Source: Bog-756 sp963831535 (GTDB lineage Bacteria > Actinomycetota > Acidimicrobiia > Acidimicrobiales > RAAP-2). From it: 64,000 nucleotides of DNA. Where the stretch lies: assembly GCA_963831535.1 (NCBI GenBank), contig CAWHQP010000010.1:62001-126000 (forward strand), read 5' to 3'. Positions within the stretch are counted from its first letter, which is position 1, and each line of letters opens with the position of its first letter. The notes under the pieces were generated by a model. That model made no database searches. It was not told the origin of the DNA and worked only from the letters and a program-made list of their open reading frames with translations. This document shows, piece by piece, positions 1 to 8,725 of this stretch. Position numbers and translations under genes: made by a program.

Positions 1-1088
1 ATGAAGCGATCGCTGATGCCGAAGCGGACGAGGAACACCGCCAGCAGGGTTATCACGTTGGCCGCGGTCTTCGGCGTATGCAGTACCTCCACCATGAAGG
101 CCAGCAGAGGGAGCCGCGCCAGCATCACGGTGTTGTTGAGCAGACAGAACCGCCAGTAGCGGCTCCACAGACCCATGGACTTTCGACCGGAGAAGACGAA
201 GAGTTCCATACCCACGAAGTTCCAGGTGGTAGAGATCTGCGTCGAGCACACGGCGGCCAGGAGATACGGAAGATGGCCGTACTTGATCAGCAGCCAGAAG
301 GCGATGGTGTTGACCACCAGACCGGTGGCGCCCACGGCAGCGAAGCCGACCGCCCGTTGCTGGCGGGCGGTGAGCAGGGTGCCCATGCGCAACCGGGTCA
401 GGTGGGTGGCGAATCGGAGTCCCTCGCGGAAGCTGGCCTTGCTCTCCCCCGAGAAGCGAGGGGCGAAGCTGAAGCCGACCTCGGCCACTCGCAAACGACA
501 GCGGGCGACGGCCTCGAGGAGGATCTTGAAGCCGACGGGTCGGAGGGAGTCGACGTCCACCGCGGACATCCGGATGGCGAAGAACCCGCTCATCGGGTCC
601 GAGACCTCCTGCAGCCGACGAGGGAACACCGATTTGGCCAACTTGGTGGCTGCGTGGGACACACCTTCACGCGACCGGTTGGCCAAGCCGGCGGACTCGC
701 CGTTATCGCGGTAGCGGCTGGCCACCACGAGATCGGCCTCGTCGAGGTCGATGGGTCGGATGAGCTCGGGGATGGTCTCCGGCGGGTGCTGGAGGTCCCC
801 GTCCATCACGACGGCCACCCGGCCCTCGGCCAGCCTGAGTCCGGCAACGACCGCTCCCCCGAGACCGCCGGTCCGCTCGCCGGGCTCGCGATGGATCACC
901 AGTACGGGGATCGGCGCCGTCTGGGCCACCCGGGCGATAACCGCGGCGGTGTCGTCACTACTGTCGTCGACGAATATTACCTGGGACTGTCCGACCGGCA
1001 GTGCCTCCGCCAGGCGGCAGATCAGTGGCTCGATATTCTCGCGCTCGTTGCGTGTGGGAATGACCACACTGATGTCTATGGAATGCAC
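1..1088 (-). CDS. GT2 polyprenyl-phosphate glycosyltransferase with GtrA domain (partial)
   Basis: Dolichol-phosphate mannose synthase-like enzyme, expected to move a sugar from a nucleotide donor to a polyprenyl phosphate at the membrane. My reverse-strand translation gives a GTA-fold GT2 domain at residues 4-235, with VVIPTRNE near the start, DDSSDD at 41-46 and the metal-binding DGDLQHP at 96-102. A GtrA-like region with several membrane helices follows from about 245 and runs off the left edge, so the C terminus is missing. The start is GTG at 1088: GAGGGG lies 5 bases upstream, and an in-frame stop at 1140-1142 has no other ATG before it. GT2-GtrA fusions are common in Actinobacteria for cell-wall glycolipids. 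The exact sugar and acceptor cannot be told. Confidence 0.9.
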   Translation of the reverse strand, partial: MHSIDISVVIPTRNERENIEPLICRLAEALPVGQSQVIFVDDSSDDTAAVIARVAQTAPIPVLVIHREPGERTGGLGGAVVAGLRLAEGRVAVVMDGDLQHPPETIPELIRPIDLDEADLVVASRYRDNGESAGLANRSREGVSHAATKLAKSVFPRRLQEVSDPMSGFFAIRMSAVDVDSLRPVGFKILLEAVARCRLRVAEVGFSFAPRFSGESKASFREGLRFATHLTRLRMGTLLTARQQRAVGFAAVGATGLVVNTIAFWLLIKYGHLPYLLAAVCSTQISTTWNFVGMELFVFSGRKSMGLWSRYWRFCLLNNTVMLARLPLLAFMVEVLHTPKTAANVITLLAVFLVRFGISDRF

Positions 1089-1642
1089 CTTAGCCCCTCG
1101 ATAACTGCAAGACGTCCGACACCGGCTGGCATGTTGGTCTTATAGTTAGTGCCTATACGACTGCAGAATAGATGCCCGCCGTTTGCATCTATTTGCCTCA
1201 AATGAATCTCACCACCCACGACCGACTCGAGCGTCGTGCCCGTGGCGATACGGGTCCCATACTGCCACGACGCTACGGTTCCGCCCGTGATCCGACACCG
1301 AGCATGACGGTGCCTGTTGCCTAGCGCAGGAACCCCGTGACCAGGTTCACCCGGCCGACACGACGACGGGCACGGCGATGATTGGGCTTTGACGCCCCCA
1401 TCCCGTGTCCTTTTCGCGCTTGCGCCGAGCGTCTGGATTCCCTGCATCACAGGTCACCGTAACGGCGCTCTCGCTGGTAAACAAGTGGAAAACGTCAAGT
1501 TATCCCTTGGTTAACACTGATCGGACGGAACGCGCTTGGGCCACCACGACAAGTGGCGAAACAGGTCGCAAATCACCCTGTTTCCGTGCCTCGGAGCCGC
1601 ATTCAGCGATCGAGGGACACCGTCACCGAAGCGAGGAGCCCC
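1089..1642. other. Intergenic stretch, AT-richer than its surroundings
   Basis: No convincing gene. The stretch from about 1100 to 1560 is visibly richer in A and T than its neighbours, with runs such as GTAAACAAGTGGAAAACG and GGTTAACACTGATC. It lies upstream of the left-reading glycosyltransferase gene, so it probably holds that gene's promoter. No clear hairpin or RNA gene is seen. Short overlapping open frames on both strands show no family features. Confidence 0.5.
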
Positions 1643-1936
1643 TCAATCCAGGTTGGGTCCGGTCGTCGGCTTGGTCTTGTCCCGCGGGGTACGCCGACGA
1701 TCGGGCTTCGACGTGGGGGCCTCTTCGACGATGAGGCCGCAGCGTCGACACTCCCACCGACGGGCGGGCGGGTAGGCCAGGGACCACCAGTCGTGTGAAC
1801 CATACCGGCAGACCAGGCGTTCGAACCACCGGGACACGACGGAAATCGTACCGCCGCCCTTCGGGGATTCCATGGCGGGCCACGCTATCGGGTGTCTCTT
1901 GTCATCTCGCGGATTGGGACTCCGGTCCATAAACAT
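1643..1936 (-). CDS. Small zinc-ribbon-like hypothetical protein
   Basis: A 97-residue frame. Its centre looks real: CRYGSHDW, then a WECRRCG CxxC pair about 22 residues later, like the small metal-binding proteins of Actinobacteria that carry CxxGxHxW and CxxCG. The C terminus is basic and Pro/Lys/Thr rich. The start is uncertain: ATG at 1936 has only an AGGGA about 14 bases upstream, and ATG at 1873 or GTG at 1837 are alternatives that still keep the metal site. No function can be assigned. It stands alone between two larger gaps. Confidence 0.5.
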   Translation of the reverse strand: MFMDRSPNPRDDKRHPIAWPAMESPKGGGTISVVSRWFERLVCRYGSHDWWSLAYPPARRWECRRCGLIVEEAPTSKPDRRRTPRDKTKPTTGPNLD

Positions 1937-2337
1937 TTATTCGTCCATTCCCTTTGCCCTCGAGACACTCGGAACCCGGCCGTCCACCAAGGTGGACCGG
2001 ACCGGTACGATCACGGCCGAACGGAACCGGGCATTCGAGTCCGGTTGAGACCGGTGGTAGGGCCTCCCGTGGGGTCCGACAGCACGATGAGCAGGAGAGT
2101 CGATTCCCACGATGAACAAGGCCTCTGACAACTTCATGACGGACGGCACCGGCCGGACCTGCTTCCCTGAGTGGCTTCACACCTTGATGGTCCTGCCCCC
2201 TCCTGTACTCGTCGGCATCCGGACCAGCCGTCTTGAGGATCTGGGGATGCCTGGAACCATGGCGGGGCCTGCGGTCCGACCCGACTGGCGGCAGGTTGCG
2301 GATCGGCAGAACATGCAGGTCAACAGGGTGACCGGTC
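1937..2337. other. Intergenic stretch without a supported gene
   Basis: About 400 bases between the small zinc-ribbon gene and the HAD phosphatase. Several short open frames overlap on both strands, but none shows a recognisable domain or a good ribosome binding site. It presumably holds the promoters of the two divergent flanking genes. Confidence 0.4.
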
Positions 2338-3036
2338 GTGGCTCGAATGGCGACGTTTGCCATGGGACCTGAATCCGGCGACGTGCCACCCACCGATCGG
2401 GCCGTCGTCGCCTTCGACTTCGACGGGACCATCACCACCAAGGACACGCTGCGCCTGTTCCTGACCCGCATCAGGGGCGTACGGGAGTTGGCCACGACCT
2501 TCGCCCGGCACGCTCCTCACCTGGGATTGGCCCTGCGAGGCGGAGCCGCACGGGATCGGGCCAAACAGCTGATCTGCATGGACGTACTCGGAGGCCTCCA
2601 TCAGGATCGGGCCCAGTCGGCGGCCGCGGAGACCGCCGACGTGGTGCGCCGGCACCTGATACGGCCAGACGCCCAGAACCGGATCCGCTGGCACCAGGCC
2701 CAGGGACACCGGATCATCGTGGTGAGCGCCTCATTCGAGGCCTATGTGGCACCGGTGGTGGCGTCTCTCGGCATCGACGAGGTCATCGCCACCCGCTGGG
2801 AGGTCGAACCTGACAGCGGCATTCTCACGGGACGGTTGGACGGCCTCAACGTCCGGAGCGAGGCCAAGGTCACCCTGTTGGAAAACCTGCTCGGCGGCCA
2901 CTGCGATCTTGCCTACGCCTACGGGAACAGCGGCGGCGACACGGCCATGCTGGCGCGCGCCGCATGCCCGGTTCGGGTTGGCCGCAGACCGATGCCGGAA
3001 CTTTCCGACCCTCCCCCGGACTCGTTTCGACCCTGA
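2338..3036 (+). CDS. HAD-IB family phosphatase (SerB-like)
   Basis: HAD superfamily hydrolase of subclass IB, about 232 residues, the usual length. Motif I is FDFDGTIT (Asp27 nucleophile, Asp29 acid/base). Motif II is VVSASFEAY. Motif III and IV elements appear as the Lys of SEAKVTLL and GNSGGDTAML. A helical cap sits between motifs I and II. Members dephosphorylate phosphoserine or other small phosphate esters, and some act on lipid-pathway intermediates. The substrate here is unknown. Start GTG at 2338 with AGGGTG upstream; ATG at 2347 is possible. A tRNA-Ser gene lies 90 bases downstream. Confidence 0.85.
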   Translation: MARMATFAMGPESGDVPPTDRAVVAFDFDGTITTKDTLRLFLTRIRGVRELATTFARHAPHLGLALRGGAARDRAKQLICMDVLGGLHQDRAQSAAAETADVVRRHLIRPDAQNRIRWHQAQGHRIIVVSASFEAYVAPVVASLGIDEVIATRWEVEPDSGILTGRLDGLNVRSEAKVTLLENLLGGHCDLAYAYGNSGGDTAMLARAACPVRVGRRPMPELSDPPPDSFRP

Positions 3037-3125
3037 GGAAGGGCGCCCCGACGGGGTCGTAGCGGATCTGCCCACCGGCCACCCACGGCGAGGGGGCGGC
3101 TGACGTCGCGGCTAGCCTCTCGGGC

Positions 3126-3213
3126 GGAGGGATGCGAGAGCGGACGAATCGGACGGTCTCGAAAACCGTTGTGTCGCAAGGCACCGTGGGTTCGAATCCC
3201 ACTCCCTCCGCCA
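3126..3213 (+). tRNA. tRNA-Ser(CGA)
   Basis: The acceptor stem GGAGGGA (3126-3132) pairs with TCCCTCC (3203-3209), followed by discriminator G and an encoded CCA (3211-3213). The anticodon stem ACGGT/ACCGT encloses CTCGAAA, giving anticodon CGA. The T arm GTGGG-TTCGAAT-CCCAC is perfect. A long variable arm is present, as expected for a class II tRNA. It reads UCG codons. No integrase or att repeat was seen next to it. Confidence 0.97.
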
Positions 3214-3431
3214 GGTCGGGTCGGTCCCGGCGGGTCCGCCCAGGCCCGCCGGGACCGTTCCCAGCCGGACGGCACGGCGGAGCGGCGGGGAAGCGGGCTC
3301 CCATAATGCAGAAGTCTGAGGAAGCCGACGCCCAAGCCAACGACCGCTAACAATTTGATGTCCTCGCGATCCGCGGTCCTCGCCCATGCCTCGACCACCG
3401 GGCCGACGCGAAGGGTCGGCCTTCCGGAGGA

Positions 3432-4247
3432 TTACGGCAACGGGGGCAGCGTCAATGCGAAGCAGGGATGCGGGTCCATGTTGGCCAGGTCACACGCCTG
3501 CTGAGCCGTCAACGGCACCGAGAAAAAGTAGCCCTGGGCAGTCTCCGCACCGAGTTCTCGCAGGATGGCTACCTGCTCTTGCGTTTCGACAGCCTCGGCC
3601 ACGGTACAGAACCCCAGCGACCGGCTCAGCGTGACGATGGACTTCACGACGGCACGGCTCTGTCCATCGGGGTTGGCGAGACCGGCGATAAGCCCGGCAT
3701 CGATCTTCACGGTGTTGACCACCGCCTCGCGGAGGTTCTCCAGTACGGAGAAGTCCGACCCGACGTCGTCCACGGTGAGCTGGATGCCCAGTCGAGTCAT
3801 CACGTGCAGGTCCTCGGCGGCGGCGTCGTCAGCCACCGACACCTCGGTGACCTCCACGGTCAGGCGATCAGGGTTGAGTCCCGACCGCTCCAGGGCGGAG
3901 GCCGCGGCCACGGCCGCGGTTCCCCGACGGAGTTGGAACACCGAACAGTTCACCGCCAGCTGGAGGTCGGAGGGCCAGCGGGAGGCCTGGGCACAGGCCT
4001 CGCTCAAGACCCACTCGTTGAGTTCGTTCATGTGCCCGTGCGCCTCGGCCCAGGGAATCAGCACGTCGGGAGGGATATTGGCGCCGGTGGCGTCGTGGCA
4101 ACGGAGCAACGCCTCGAACCCGAGCAACCGACCGGTGGCCAGGTCGACGGCCGGCTGGAACGCCAGCGTCGGTGTACCGCCCAATCCCAGTTGGGGGACC
4201 TCGATGCTCGACGATACTCCCGAGGGCGATCCCATCAGTCCTGTCAC
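3432..4247 (-). CDS. EAL-domain protein (c-di-GMP phosphodiesterase-like)
   Basis: A stand-alone EAL domain of 271 residues with no GGDEF, PAS or membrane part. Signature residues are present: EAL at 45-47, Asn100 (AVNCS), Glu132/Glu135 (EVTE), Asp160-Asp161 (DDVGS in place of the usual DDFG), Lys181 (TVKID) and Glu218/Glu221 (AEAVET). The metal and catalytic set therefore looks complete, so hydrolysis of cyclic di-GMP to pGpG is plausible. The altered DDFG loop means a pure binding role cannot be excluded. It is divergently oriented from the DUF2510 gene and shares about 210 bases of upstream DNA with it. Confidence 0.88.
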   Translation of the reverse strand: MTGLMGSPSGVSSSIEVPQLGLGGTPTLAFQPAVDLATGRLLGFEALLRCHDATGANIPPDVLIPWAEAHGHMNELNEWVLSEACAQASRWPSDLQLAVNCSVFQLRRGTAAVAAASALERSGLNPDRLTVEVTEVSVADDAAAEDLHVMTRLGIQLTVDDVGSDFSVLENLREAVVNTVKIDAGLIAGLANPDGQSRAVVKSIVTLSRSLGFCTVAEAVETQEQVAILRELGAETAQGYFFSVPLTAQQACDLANMDPHPCFALTLPPLP

Positions 4248-4455
4248 CTTCGTGGTATCGGCCAGAATTGCCTCCGACTTGAGCCTCGGACGACCGGGGG
4301 GTCACCCCTACACTCCTCCCGGAATCCCGGCGGGAGTGGACCCGCACCACCGGAAAACCGCTCGGTCCCCCGAGGGGGTCCCCGTAGGATGGGAGGTCAC
4401 CAAAAGGCATGGTGAACCGCTCAAGGAAACGGGGGGAGTTGTCGAAACAGGTGGT

Positions 4456-5688
4456 ATGGCACTTCGACCATTCTCCAAGAACCAGAAGCGGAAGGCGGAC
4501 GACGACACCACGCCGAGTGCTGCCGACGAGTTCGCCCAGTTCTTCTCGAACGATCCCCGGCCCGAGCCGATGGACGAGGCAACGGACCCGCCTACGCAGC
4601 CTGCTCCCACCGTGACCGTGAAGGATCCGTCGACGCCGGGGTGGTACCCGGACTCCGAGGACCCCGGACTGATGCGGTATTGGGACGGATACCATCTCAC
4701 CGGCCAGACCATGCGGGTGGACCCGGCCCGGTCCGCCGCCCCTGAGTCGGGAAGCGCCACCACGGCGGCACCCGGCACGGGACCATCGGTCGCCCAGGCC
4801 CCGTCCGCTGCCGATCTGCTGGCTCTGGATCAGCCCAAGCCTCCCCTGCTGGGCTCCCAGTTGCTCACGTCGGCCATGGACGACACCGCCTCCGACGAGG
4901 AGCAGACCGACGAGCCGGTCGAGCCCGAACCACAGGACGCCCAGGTGGACACGCCCGTGACCGCCCGTCAGGTCGATGAGCCGTCTGTGGCGGCGACCCC
5001 GGCACCCGCTCCGGCTGTCGCCACGCCCGCTCCGGCTGTCGCCACGCCCGCTCCGGCTGTCGCCACGCCCGCTCCGGCTGTCGCCACGGCCGCTCCGGCT
5101 GTCGCCACGCCCGCTCCCTCCGTCGCCCGGGTCACCAGCCCGGTGGCACCCTCGGCTCCGGAGCCCGACGCCGAGAGTTGGGCCGTCCGCACCGAGCAGG
5201 CGGTCGTCAGGGCGCAGGCCGCCGGCACCCCCGAGGCATGGAAGGAAGCGGCTCAGGCCGCCGCCGTCGTCTCGGAGATGGCTATGACCATGCAGGTCGC
5301 GGCCGACCTTCGCCGGTCGGCCGAGCGTCTGCAGGACGCCGCCGAGGAGGCCAAGCGGCAGGCCGATGAGGCCCAGAAGCTGGCCGCTGAGGCGCAGAGT
5401 TCCGTCCAGAAGACGGCTCAGGCGGCCAGAGAGGCGGCCGACGCGGCAGCGGCGGCCTCACGTGCGGCCACCGAGGCCAAGCAGAAGGCCGAGCGGGCCA
5501 CCGAGGCCATGCCCCGGGTCGCCGCCCGGTCCAACGATGCCGCTCAAGCCGCCGCGGCCGCCAAGCGCAAGGCGCAGCTCGTCGAGGAGATCGTGGCCAA
5601 GGCCCAGCGGGCGGACACGTCGGAAGCCTGGGTCGAGGCACACCACAGTGCCGAGCAGGCCGTGGAGCACCAGACCGCCGGCTTGTGA
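4456..5688 (+). CDS. DUF2510 protein with Pro/Ala repeats and Ala-rich coiled coil
   Basis: A protein of about 410 residues starting at ATG 4456. An N-terminal charged stretch leads into a DUF2510 motif (PGWYPD, then RYWDG, near residues 62-80), a short Trp-rich module common at the ends of actinobacterial membrane or secreted proteins. A low-complexity acidic linker follows, then five 7-residue APAVATP repeats (DNA 5008-5112), then about 160 residues of Ala/Glu/Lys/Gln heptads predicted to form a long coiled coil. No signal peptide or membrane segment was seen, so it is probably a cytosolic scaffold or cell-envelope-associated structural protein. Function unknown. An inverted repeat just after the stop looks like its terminator. 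Confidence 0.8.
   Translation: MALRPFSKNQKRKADDDTTPSAADEFAQFFSNDPRPEPMDEATDPPTQPAPTVTVKDPSTPGWYPDSEDPGLMRYWDGYHLTGQTMRVDPARSAAPESGSATTAAPGTGPSVAQAPSAADLLALDQPKPPLLGSQLLTSAMDDTASDEEQTDEPVEPEPQDAQVDTPVTARQVDEPSVAATPAPAPAVATPAPAVATPAPAVATPAPAVATAAPAVATPAPSVARVTSPVAPSAPEPDAESWAVRTEQAVVRAQAAGTPEAWKEAAQAAAVVSEMAMTMQVAADLRRSAERLQDAAEEAKRQADEAQKLAAEAQSSVQKTAQAAREAADAAAAASRAATEAKQKAERATEAMPRVAARSNDAAQAAAAAKRKAQLVEEIVAKAQRADTSEAWVEAHHSAEQAVEHQTAGL
5008..5112 (+). repeat. Five tandem 21-bp units encoding APAVATP
   Basis: Units start at 5008, 5029, 5050, 5071 and 5092. They are identical except one base in unit four (ACGGCC for ACGCCC), and a degenerate sixth copy follows. The period is a multiple of three, so copy-number change would keep the reading frame. 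It forms a flexible Pro/Ala hinge between the DUF2510 module and the coiled coil. Confidence 0.9.
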
Positions 5689-5694
5689 GCCGGC

Positions 5695-5715
5695 TCCCCC
5701 CGACGCCCGGGGGGA
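5695..5715. terminator. Hairpin between convergent genes
   Basis: TCCCCCC (5695-5701) pairs with GGGGGGA (5709-5715) around a 7-base loop, 6 bases after the stop of the DUF2510 gene and 10 bases before the stop of the opposing membrane-fusion gene. It has no U-run, as is common in GC-rich Actinobacteria, and may work for both strands. Confidence 0.55.
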
Positions 5716-5725
5716 CATCCCCCCT

Positions 5726-8725
5726 CTAGCCCTCGTCGGTTCCGTTCGTGTGGGCCGGCTCGTGGGTCTTCAGCAGCGATCCGACCACCGGGATCTCGGT
5801 GACGGCCTCGGCCCGGGCAATGGCCAGGCTGCTGCGGGCCAGGGGCAGGAACGGTCCGGTGACGACATAGCGGGGATTCCACAGTGGGTCGTACTTCTGG
5901 TTGAAGTGCCAGAGGGACTCGATCTGGAGGGTCTCGCTGAAGTGGTGTAGGACGCTGCGTTCGAGCGACGTCCACGGGCCGTCACCGGATTCGCCGGCCA
6001 CCACGGCCCGCATGGTGGCGAAGTTGAGGCCGAGACCCCGGAGGCCCCGTTCGGCCATCCACTGGAGGGTTTCGATGATCACGAAGTCGGTCAGACCGTT
6101 GGGGGCGTCGGGATCGTTGGTCCGGCGCATCAGATCCAGGGAGTAGCCCTCGACCTCGGAAGCCGGTACGTACTGGTTGAAGGCCAATGGCCGACCGTCG
6201 GCGTCGAAGCACACCGCCAGCAGGAGCCCCTCGTCCCGAGGATCGAAGATGCGGCTCAGGGTCATCGAGTAGCCACGCTCGGCCTCGCCCTGGCGGGTCT
6301 CGGTCATCAGCTCGAGCAGTTGGGCCCGGAGCTCGGGCCCCACCGCGTCCATCGACTGGTAGCACTCCACACGACAGCCGGCCTTCTTCATCCGGTTGTA
6401 GGCACCACGGAGAGACTTCATGGACTTTCCCTTGAGACTGAAGCGGGTGGCGTCCACGATGGCCTCGTCGCCGATGTAGTGGTCGACGAGTCCGGCGGCA
6501 CGGTAGATGCCCAGCCAGGACTGCGATGCAGCCAGCACCGACGGCTGCCAGTTGTTGGCCTGAGCCAACTCCATCACGTCGGACCACACCTCGGACCGGT
6601 CCTGGGGTGGCCCGATGGGGTCGGGAGAGACCAGCATCACCCCGTTGATGACCGAATATGCCACGAGCGACTCGCCGGAGAAGAACCAGGACTTGTCGTC
6701 CCGGAGGGCGAAGTAGTCGAGCGTGTCTCCTCCGTGCTCCTCGATGATGGAACGGGCCCGGACGAAGGCCTCCTCCCGGGCCGTACCGGTGCGCCTCGAT
6801 TCCCGACCCGGTACGGCGATCAACAGCAGCGCCACCAGGACCACCACCACGACCAGCAGGAAGACCACGTCGAAGTGATCGTGGTGGCCGGTGCCCACGA
6901 TGTTCCCCACCCCGGCGGTGGCACCGACGACCACCAACCCCACGGCGGCGGCCCAGATGAACAGTTGGGAGACACCACTCGGCCTGACCCGGAAGTGCTG
7001 GTGCTCGAGGAGCAGCCACAGGCAGAACAGGAGGGCCAGCGTGGATCCCCAGGGCGGGCGGCCCTGGATCAACCGGTCGGTGGTCGTCGCCAGCAGGAGG
7101 ACGATGCTGGCGATCCAGGCCGGCCGCAGACCTCGTCGGACCCCGCGGGCCAGCCCGCACAGGGCCAATCCGCCGACTAGCGCCTCGGCGACCGACAGGG
7201 GGTGCACCCCGAAGGGCAGCCAGTGGTCGACCGAGCGGGTGCCCCGGATCCGCCACAGAGCGGCAAAAACCACATTGAGCACGCCTGCAGCCAGCAGCAC
7301 GGTGGCGGCCACCCGGCGGACCCGTCGCCGGATCACCCACCGTTTGAGACCGGAGTCGTCGAGGGGCCAGGTGGGTCCGTTGGGGAGGGCCCCGACCGCG
7401 GTGGTGGTGGTCATGTCCACCTTGGACGGTGCCAGGGCCAGCCGCTCCAGCAGCACCGGAGAGCGAACCGGGACCTCGCGTAGCCACAGCGTGAGTCCGA
7501 GGACCGTTCCCCCGGTCATCTCCACGTAGGAGAACCGGTGGAGTGTGATGAACGGATGGGGCAGACGGAGACGGGCACGGCGGCTTACCACCGAGGCCGT
7601 GCCGCTCCCGGTGTTGGCATAGAAACCGTTACCCACCACAGAGAGCTCGGGCTCGTGGGTGTGACCCGAGATCATCCCGGCATAGCCCTGGACGATGAGT
7701 CGGGCCGCCTGGGACCGGGCCGGTGCGTTGTGCATCGAGGGGTCGGATCGGGCGCTCACCGCACTCTCCCGGAGGGCACGGTTGACCCGTAACAGGGTGG
7801 CCCCGGCCGCCACCGCCGCCACCAGGATGATGAAGGCCACCAGCAACCCGAAACCGAGCAGCCACCGTTGGGCGTGATGGTGGAGGAGTTGGTGGACCCC
7901 GGGGAGGAAGGTGAGGAGGCGGAGGAGCAGGATGGCCACAAACGGGACGGCGGCCAGCCAGAGCTTGCCCACGATCTTGCGGTAGAAGAGCCGTGACCCG
8001 ATGAAGTCGGCCATGTCGCCGTCCAGCCACTGCACACCCTCGAGCAGGGAGCCCGGAGACTGCCGGGACTCGAGTTCGGGAAGAAGGTCACGGACCACGT
8101 GGTGGCCGAAGGGGGTGTCCACCGGAGACCACGGATCCTCGAACGCGTTGTACGGATCCACCTGGTTCCCGTGCACCACCCGAACCCGCTGGGGCCCGTG
8201 CCCGGTCTCCACGACAAGGGTCAGATTCAGGGCGAACTGCGAGACCCTGAGCCGTTCCCGGAGGATGGTCGCGGCCGTGCCGTCCCAGGCCAGCTGACCA
8301 TCGTGGTTACCCGACAGCACCACCACGTGATGATCGGGCTCGGCGGCGAACGCCGCCACCGCCGCGGTGAACTGGGGATGGACATCGAGGATCCGTCCCA
8401 CCTCTGGCGGACCGGCCAGCATCTCGAAGCCGTCTCCGGCGATGACGAAGGCCGCCGGGCCGGACATTCCGGCCAACACGGTGGCCAGCTCGTCGGCCAC
8501 CGACAGCGACGTCTCCGTGGCCACCGTCGGGAGATGGAGATCACTGACCACGACCGTCCGGCTTCCGGCCGGCAGCTCGATCTCGGTCTCCTCGGCGATG
8601 AGGAACTCGGTCACGGCACCCTCATCGGCCCCGATCCCCCGATCGGCATCGGTCGCCGGATCCACCGGGGGCTCCGTCTCTTCCACCGCCTCCACGAGCG
8701 CCTCGGTCACCTGCACCTCGGTCAA
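5726..8725 (-). CDS. Membrane fusion: metallophosphoesterase + MprF/LysX-like aminoacyl-lipid transferase
   Basis: A 999-residue two-part protein. The N-terminal half is a calcineurin-like phosphoesterase: SDLH (Asp62, His64), GD (Asp98), GNHD (140-142), VHGN (His185) and GHTH (355-357). Two membrane helices (about 258-275 and 289-310) are inserted before the last motif. More membrane helices follow (about 475-680). The C terminus (about 690-980) is a DUF2156/GNAT-type transferase closely resembling the mycobacterial LysX/MprF catalytic domain (SPDPIGPP, GDEAIVDATRFSLKGK, SLDLMRR). That family moves lysine from Lys-tRNA to phosphatidylglycerol. The start TTG overlaps the lysS stop, so it is translationally coupled to lysyl-tRNA synthetase, which fits a lysine donor. 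The role of the phosphoesterase is unknown. Confidence 0.9.
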   Translation of the reverse strand: MTEVQVTEALVEAVEETEPPVDPATDADRGIGADEGAVTEFLIAEETEIELPAGSRTVVVSDLHLPTVATETSLSVADELATVLAGMSGPAAFVIAGDGFEMLAGPPEVGRILDVHPQFTAAVAAFAAEPDHHVVVLSGNHDGQLAWDGTAATILRERLRVSQFALNLTLVVETGHGPQRVRVVHGNQVDPYNAFEDPWSPVDTPFGHHVVRDLLPELESRQSPGSLLEGVQWLDGDMADFIGSRLFYRKIVGKLWLAAVPFVAILLLRLLTFLPGVHQLLHHHAQRWLLGFGLLVAFIILVAAVAAGATLLRVNRALRESAVSARSDPSMHNAPARSQAARLIVQGYAGMISGHTHEPELSVVGNGFYANTGSGTASVVSRRARLRLPHPFITLHRFSYVEMTGGTVLGLTLWLREVPVRSPVLLERLALAPSKVDMTTTTAVGALPNGPTWPLDDSGLKRWVIRRRVRRVAATVLLAAGVLNVVFAALWRIRGTRSVDHWLPFGVHPLSVAEALVGGLALCGLARGVRRGLRPAWIASIVLLLATTTDRLIQGRPPWGSTLALLFCLWLLLEHQHFRVRPSGVSQLFIWAAAVGLVVVGATAGVGNIVGTGHHDHFDVVFLLVVVVVLVALLLIAVPGRESRRTGTAREEAFVRARSIIEEHGGDTLDYFALRDDKSWFFSGESLVAYSVINGVMLVSPDPIGPPQDRSEVWSDVMELAQANNWQPSVLAASQSWLGIYRAAGLVDHYIGDEAIVDATRFSLKGKSMKSLRGAYNRMKKAGCRVECYQSMDAVGPELRAQLLELMTETRQGEAERGYSMTLSRIFDPRDEGLLLAVCFDADGRPLAFNQYVPASEVEGYSLDLMRRTNDPDAPNGLTDFVIIETLQWMAERGLRGLGLNFATMRAVVAGESGDGPWTSLERSVLHHFSETLQIESLWHFNQKYDPLWNPRYVVTGPFLPLARSSLAIARAEAVTEIPVVGSLLKTHEPAHTNGTDEG

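Noticed and set aside
1076..1450. 124-codon minus-strand frame upstream of the glycosyltransferase
   Set aside because: No domain, no ribosome binding site, and it overlaps the real gene start.
1902..2495. 197-codon minus-strand frame
   Set aside because: Overlaps the HAD gene and the small zinc-ribbon gene; composition is not protein-like.
3126..3213. tRNA-Ser as an integration site
   Set aside because: No integrase, no repeated 3' tRNA fragment and no mobile genes nearby.
3100..3400. Minus-strand frames across the tRNA-Ser gene
   Set aside because: They overlap a perfect tRNA and show no domain; they are GC-driven open frames.
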